From CAVONB01 sp963697205 (GTDB taxonomy: Bacteria > Pseudomonadota > Alphaproteobacteria > Rhizobiales > Hyphomicrobiaceae): DNA of 64,000 bases. Shown in pieces: positions 60,158-64,000 of this stretch. Position 1 is the stretch's first letter. Each line of letters opens with the position of its first letter. The position numbers and the translations under genes are program-made. Below the pieces are notes generated by a model that ran no database searches, was not told the DNA's origin, and was given only the letters and a program-made list of their open reading frames with translations. The DNA is taken from assembly GCA_963697205.1 (NCBI GenBank), contig CAVONB010000005.1, positions 145,753-209,752 of the forward strand. Reading direction: 5' to 3'.

Positions 60158-61308
60158 ATGGAAGACCATGCCAGTAAGCCCACCGCCACTGAACCCGCAG
60201 CCAAACCCGCTCGCGTGCCTTGGAACAAGGGCAAGCTCGTCGGTGCTAAGCCACCGCTGCGCCCGAGCCACGTGTGGTCGATCAGGACCAAGCTGCAGAT
60301 CGAGGGCAAGAAGAGGGATCTGGCCCTCTTCAACCTGGCGATCGACAGCAAGTTGCGCGGTTGCGACGTCGTCGCGGTACGCGTGGAGGACGTCGCCCCG
60401 AGCGGCTATTCGATGGATCGCGCCACGATCCGACAGAAGAAAACCGGTCGGCCGGTTCGGTTTGAGCTGACCGATCAGACCCGCCAGGCGATCGACGAGT
60501 ATCTGCGCCTGACAGGACGCGCACCGGGTCAGTTCCTGTTTGCCGGGCGTGGTAACCGCAATGGACTGACCACCCGGCAGTACGCGCGGCTCGTGCAGGA
60601 ATGGGTGGCCAGCATCGGTCTCGACCCTGCGAAGTTCGGCACGCACTCGCTGCGTCGGACGAAGGCAGTGTTGATCTACCGGCGAACAGGAAATCTTCGG
60701 GCTGTCCAACTTTTGCTCGGCCATTCGAAGATTGAATCGACCGTCCGATATGAAGGAGGTCGATGCGCTGATCGCGGGCGCCTATCCCGCCGGCACAAAC
60801 ACCCGTCGCGTCTCGCGGGCATTGGCGAGCCTGTTTGGCGGCGTGGTGAGCAAGTCGACGGTCTCCCGCGTCTGGCGCAGGATCAAGGCCGACTGGGAGG
60901 CCTGGGGAGCGCGAGATCTTGGCAACGAGGATGTGGTCCGCCTCATCCTCGACGGCACCGTGGTGAAGGTCCGGCTCGACCGGAGGTCGACGTCGATCAC
61001 GCTGCTCGTTGTGCTCGGCGTGCGCCGGGACGGGCAGAAGGTGCTGCTCGCCGTGAAGAGCATGGGCGGCGAGAGCGAGGCCGCTTGGCGTTCCGTGCTC
61101 GACGATCTGACGAGCCGCGGCCTCAAGAAGCCGGAACTGGCCATCGTCGACGGCGCGCCGGGCCTGGAGAATGCGCTCGTCTGCCTGTGGTCGGACCTGC
61201 CGATCCAGTGCTGCACGGTCCACAAGCTCAGGAACCTCGTTGCCCACGCGCCAACTTGGCATCGAGGTCGATGACGCGATCGAACTGGCGGAGAAGATCG
61301 AAATCTGA
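60158..61308 (+). pseudogene. Tyrosine integrase split by an IS256 fragment
   Basis: The first part, from the ATG at 60158 ('AAGGAGA' upstream), reads a short tyrosine recombinase: 'LRPSHVWSIRTKLQIEGKKR', 'LALFNLAIDSKLRGCDVVAV' (Arg), 'FGTHSLRRTKAVLIYRRTGN' (H-x-x-R) and 'AVQLLLGHSKIESTVRY' (His and Tyr). It breaks after Tyr at 60751. The expected C-terminal tail 'LGIEVDDAIELAEKIEI' resumes at 61255 and stops at 61308. Without the inserted 503 bp the protein would be about 215 residues, normal for this single-domain integrase type. The catalytic residues lie before the break, but the tail is displaced. Confidence 0.88.
60752..61254 (+). mobile_element. Internal fragment of an IS256-family transposase inside the integrase
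   Basis: Text such as 'KEVDALIAGAYPAGTNTRRV', 'DVVRLILDGTVVKVRLDRRS', 'LDDLTSRGLKKPELAIVDGA' and 'QCCTVHKLRNLVAHAP' is mutator/IS256 transposase, with the first catalytic Asp in 'LDGTVV' and the second in 'IVDGAPG'. Neither terminal repeat nor gene end is present. The piece begins and ends abruptly within the integrase between TAT and CTT codons. A 10-base repeat GAGGTCGATG occurs just inside the left junction (about 60756) and just beyond the right one (about 61264). Confidence 0.85.
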
Positions 61309-61558
61309 GCTTCGACGCGATCCCCCCGATTGCAGACGTGGTCGGCGTCGCATTCTGCGGCGCCGATCGCCAAGGCTCCGAGGTCGGCTATTGGGATCAA
61401 GCAATTGCCTAAGGCGTCCCGTGATCTCGGCCGTCCACAGGTGTCGGTCGGCAGCGGGTTCGCGGCGAGGTCCGGATGCGTCAAGCTCCGCCCGAGTCGG
61501 GACACTGCGGCCTTCCCGGCAGCCTCTCATGCTGGCCGCTCCCAGGCAAAGGTGTGAC

Positions 61559-62437
61559 ATGGGCACGACCGCCGAGAAGATCGCTCGCAACGTAGCTGCT
61601 GCCACGAAGGCGCCGGTCATCGCACTGGCCGGACACAGGCAGATGAAGCAGCTGCTGCGCGACGCCAAGCTGGACGCCGGCGGCTTCGAGCAAACGATCG
61701 CGGAGGGAGTGGATCCCTGCTTTGCTGTTTACACGCATGCCCAGTCGCTGATCTCGATCCTGGCCGAGCAGTTGTCGGCGACCAAGGAGGCCAGGCAGTT
61801 CGCGCGGCTCGCCGCCGAGGCCGAGGACATCTACATGCCGAGCTATCCGCCGATGAGCCCGGTCACCAACAGCCACTTCGCCATGTGGTCGCTGTTCGAC
61901 CTGCAGTTCGGGCAGAGCCACGAGACCATCGGCACTTGCTTTCTGCGTATCGCCGAGCTGACCGACCTGCCGGCCAATCTTCGGACGACCGCGTCGGCGC
62001 TGCAGAGTTCGCGGCTGGGCCTTTTTGTGCACTGCGGCCACGAGGGCCGCTTCGCCCGACTGCGCGAGATCGGTCAGGAACGCATCGTCCGATGCCACGT
62101 TCCCGCTGGCTATGCGGGTGTAACAGGTGAGATCTGGCTTGCCCGCCTGCTGTCGCCCGCCAGCGCGTTGTTCGACTACCATGTCGTCAGCACGACGCCC
62201 TACGTCATCCGTGATGGATCGGAGCCCGCCTGGCTCGCATATCTCGACCGGGAGCGGCGCCGTCTCGGCAACAAGCCGCTGCCCCACAAGATCGACCCGA
62301 CCATTTACATCATGAAGCACGGCCCGAGCGCCAACCATTGGAACGAGTACATCTTTTGCGCCTACGCCGGCCACTGCAACGAAGCGGTCTTCCTGACCGG
62401 CATTCCCGACATCAAGGAGAGCCTGCCGCACGCGTGA
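61559..62437 (+). CDS. Conserved hypothetical protein (mobile-element type)
   Basis: 292 residues from the ATG at 61559 ('AAAGGTG' upstream). The open frame reaches far upstream to 59897, but only by accident through the integrase and IS fragment. Features: 'TAEKIARNVAAATKAPVIAL', 'PPMSPVTNSHFAMWSLFDLQ', 'LGLFVHCGHEGRFARLREIG' and 'YIMKHGPSANHWNEYIFCAY'. No known domain; His/Cys-rich motifs in the second half could bind a metal. It starts a series of same-strand uncharacterised genes that runs to the window end. Confidence 0.7.
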   Translation: MGTTAEKIARNVAAATKAPVIALAGHRQMKQLLRDAKLDAGGFEQTIAEGVDPCFAVYTHAQSLISILAEQLSATKEARQFARLAAEAEDIYMPSYPPMSPVTNSHFAMWSLFDLQFGQSHETIGTCFLRIAELTDLPANLRTTASALQSSRLGLFVHCGHEGRFARLREIGQERIVRCHVPAGYAGVTGEIWLARLLSPASALFDYHVVSTTPYVIRDGSEPAWLAYLDRERRRLGNKPLPHKIDPTIYIMKHGPSANHWNEYIFCAYAGHCNEAVFLTGIPDIKESLPHA

Positions 62438-62545
62438 GACCACGTCGGAGGGCCGGGCGACACGTCTGCCTCACTGAGCCGGTTCGAGTGACGAAGGGAC
62501 ACACCGATGGCATTGATCACTTGAACCCCAGGCACTTTCCAGATC

Positions 62546-62920
62546 ATGACGCCGAACGGGCCGGAGCAGGCGGAATGCCTGGTCGGCGGCCCATTCGGCC
62601 TGCGCCAGGAGCCGCGGCGATGGCGCCCGGTATGGACCGCCACACACCTGATGACCGGCATGCGAATCTCGCTCAGCAACGACGCAGGATTCTGTGATCT
62701 GGCGCTGGCACAGGAGTTCGCCGAGCGCAGGCTGCTGCTCGCTGACTGGAGCACCGGCTCGGCGCTGCGGGCCAACGACGCGGTGGCCGAACAGGTCATC
62801 GCCATTTGGAACGAGCTGATTGCGCGCGAAGTGGCGGCCGTCATCATGGCGATGATGGCAAACTACGCTTCTCCCGCACCCGACAACCTCACTGACCGTC
62901 GTCGCAAGCATGCGCGATAG
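62546..62920 (+). CDS. Hypothetical protein
   Basis: 124 residues. The central region ('MTGMRISLSNDAGFCDLALA', 'QEFAERRLLLADWSTGSALR') and the C-terminal helix ('NDAVAEQVIAIWNELIAREV AAVIMAMM') look like a folded protein. No family recognised. It sits between two uncharacterised genes on the same strand with short gaps. The start is uncertain. Confidence 0.55.
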   Translation: MTPNGPEQAECLVGGPFGLRQEPRRWRPVWTATHLMTGMRISLSNDAGFCDLALAQEFAERRLLLADWSTGSALRANDAVAEQVIAIWNELIAREVAAVIMAMMANYASPAPDNLTDRRRKHAR

Positions 62921-63031
62921 CAAGGCGGACAGCGGAACGGCTCCGGCAGCGCTGGTTCGGCTCGGACGAGGATCGACCGTAGGTGCAATCGACTACCGCC
63001 CTTTGAAAGTCCCCGAGCAACGAGTTGAAAG

Positions 63032-63901
63032 ATGGTCAAGCCAGGGTTCCTCGACAATGACCGTGTTATCAAGTGGCTCCAGGGCATTGAGCCTATTTGG
63101 ACCGCTCTCGACTTCCGGTCCTACTGTCGCCTGCGTCATCGGCCCGGCGAGGACGATCTTGCCTTGCGGCTTTCGCACGATCTGACGGCGCTCGAGGTGG
63201 CCCGATCTCCTTTCATTGCGGCAATGCTGCGACTGCTCAGAGAGGCCAGCGAAGGACGTGCGAAGCTGACTGCGTCCGGCTACTTGTCTCGCGCTCTGGT
63301 CACCCCGCTCGCCGAGATCGTCGACGGACCTGCCTTCGATTTGGCTCTCATCAGGTCGGTCACGAAAGTGCTCGACGAGATCGACGTCTGGCCGGCTGAG
63401 CTCATCCGCTGCGTCGCCATCGAAACACGGCTTGTCCGCAAAGATGGCAAGCAGCTGGTGCTGACCGTCAAGGGCCGCAAAGTGCTTGCCGCCGATGGAG
63501 CCGGCGACACGATGGCTCGTCTGTTCGAGATGGTGTTCTGGCGCATCAACCTTGGCCACTGGGACGGCTACCCCGTGCCGCCATGGCCCCAATCCGACAT
63601 CGGGATCATCATGTGGTCGCTGTCGCACGCCGCCGTCACTTGGCAGACATCATCCCGTCTGGCACGCCTTTCGACCGTTCCCGTTATCGGAGTGCTGGAG
63701 GCCGCGACTGACTTTGCCGGAGCCGCCATCGAGCTGCGTATCCTGCGTATGCTCGCCCTTTTCGGGCTGCTCGATGCGGAGCCAGAGCCCATGCCGGTCA
63801 ACCGCCTTCTGCCTGCACGTCGCTATCGAAAGACAGACCTTTTCGACCGGTTTGTCTCCTTCGATGTCACACTGGAGCCGATCGACGGGACCCGCCACTG
63901 A
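63032..63901 (+). CDS. Conserved protein with pRiA4b ORF-3-like C-terminal region
   Basis: 289 residues. The middle has 'AKLTASGYLSRALVTPLAEI', 'VAIETRLVRKDGKQLVLTVK' and 'GRKVLAADGAGDTMARLFEM', the pattern 'LT..G.L....V..L.......GL......LVLT..G..LL' found in the C-terminal part of pRiA4b ORF-3-type and related proteins. The N-terminal part is helical. Function unknown; such genes occur on plasmids and islands, often with integrases. About 100 non-coding bases follow to the window end. Confidence 0.65.
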   Translation: MVKPGFLDNDRVIKWLQGIEPIWTALDFRSYCRLRHRPGEDDLALRLSHDLTALEVARSPFIAAMLRLLREASEGRAKLTASGYLSRALVTPLAEIVDGPAFDLALIRSVTKVLDEIDVWPAELIRCVAIETRLVRKDGKQLVLTVKGRKVLAADGAGDTMARLFEMVFWRINLGHWDGYPVPPWPQSDIGIIMWSLSHAAVTWQTSSRLARLSTVPVIGVLEAATDFAGAAIELRILRMLALFGLLDAEPEPMPVNRLLPARRYRKTDLFDRFVSFDVTLEPIDGTRH

Positions 63902-64000
63902 GATGCCCGCCGCCGCCAGACGCAGTCCCTCAGTTTCCGGACGTGCTCGGTGGCACTCTCCTCGGCGCCGATCGCGCCGCGCTCGAGGTCCGCTTGTGGG

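Noticed and set aside
59897..62437. An 846-residue open reading frame spanning three loci
   Set aside because: It runs by chance through the integrase, the IS256 fragment (wrong frame) and the hypothetical gene at 61559; only the last 292 residues and part of the integrase are real coding text.

Overview
The window is GC-rich DNA from an alphaproteobacterium, most likely a member of the Hyphomicrobiales (rhizobial or hyphomicrobial relatives). The signs are an ftsE-ftsX-ydcF block next to a CpdR-type receiver gene, DUF992, DUF1254 and DUF2092 secreted proteins, and mobile-element genes typical of rhizobial islands (DUF3768, replication-relaxation protein, AlpA). All assignments come from reading the translations; no database was searched.

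1-10.4 kb is chromosomal backbone: ydcF, ftsX and ftsE on the minus strand, then cpdR, a secreted caspase-like protease with an SH3 domain, DUF547, a TVP38 membrane protein, a mercuric-reductase-like flavoprotein, a histidine kinase and tRNA-Phe. Between 3.4 and 8.3 kb about ten frameshifts, nearly all single-base insertions, break cpdR, the TVP38 gene and the flavoprotein gene while the protein text on either side stays intact.

10.4-28.2 kb starts with a tyrosine integrase directly after tRNA-Phe, the classic edge of an integrated island. The cargo is envelope-oriented: a DUF3302/HlyD pair, DUF1254, DUF2092, a beta-barrel protein, DUF992/patatin lipase, an AraC regulator and a tightly overlapped six-gene operon (DUF3604, lipoprotein, two HupE-like membrane proteins, parvulin isomerase, HupE/UreJ-2). 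A decayed IS256 element lies inside.

28.9-48.8 kb is the remains of a conjugative or mobilisable element: AlpA, a replication-type winged-helix protein beside an AT-rich palindrome cluster, coiled-coil proteins, DUF3768, IS110, replication-relaxation protein, a membrane protein with a primase-like C-terminus, and a TraG/TraD-like ATPase. It is broken by an IS3/IS21 mosaic. Scattered accessory genes (DUF6455, a putative secreted cysteine hydrolase, RidA, GYD, a second DUF2092, a nucleotidyltransferase-like protein, UPF0149, DUF6155) lie among and after these.

49.4-59.8 kb is a catabolic cluster for an amide- or ureide-containing compound: nitrilase-superfamily hydrolase, two luciferase-like flavin monooxygenases (one close to pyrimidine monooxygenase RutA), two amidases, an M20 carbamoylase-type hydrolase and a VOC protein. 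Facing the RutA-like gene is an OsmC-family gene in which an in-frame TGA replaces the catalytic cysteine codon and is followed by a hairpin with the geometry of a bacterial SECIS element. This is the most striking observation in the window: a probable selenocysteine-containing OsmC peroxidase next to a monooxygenase whose known relatives make a peracid or peroxide-type product.

59.8-64 kb holds a second tyrosine integrase, split by a 503-bp internal piece of an IS256-type transposase at a microhomology, and three conserved but uncharacterised genes.
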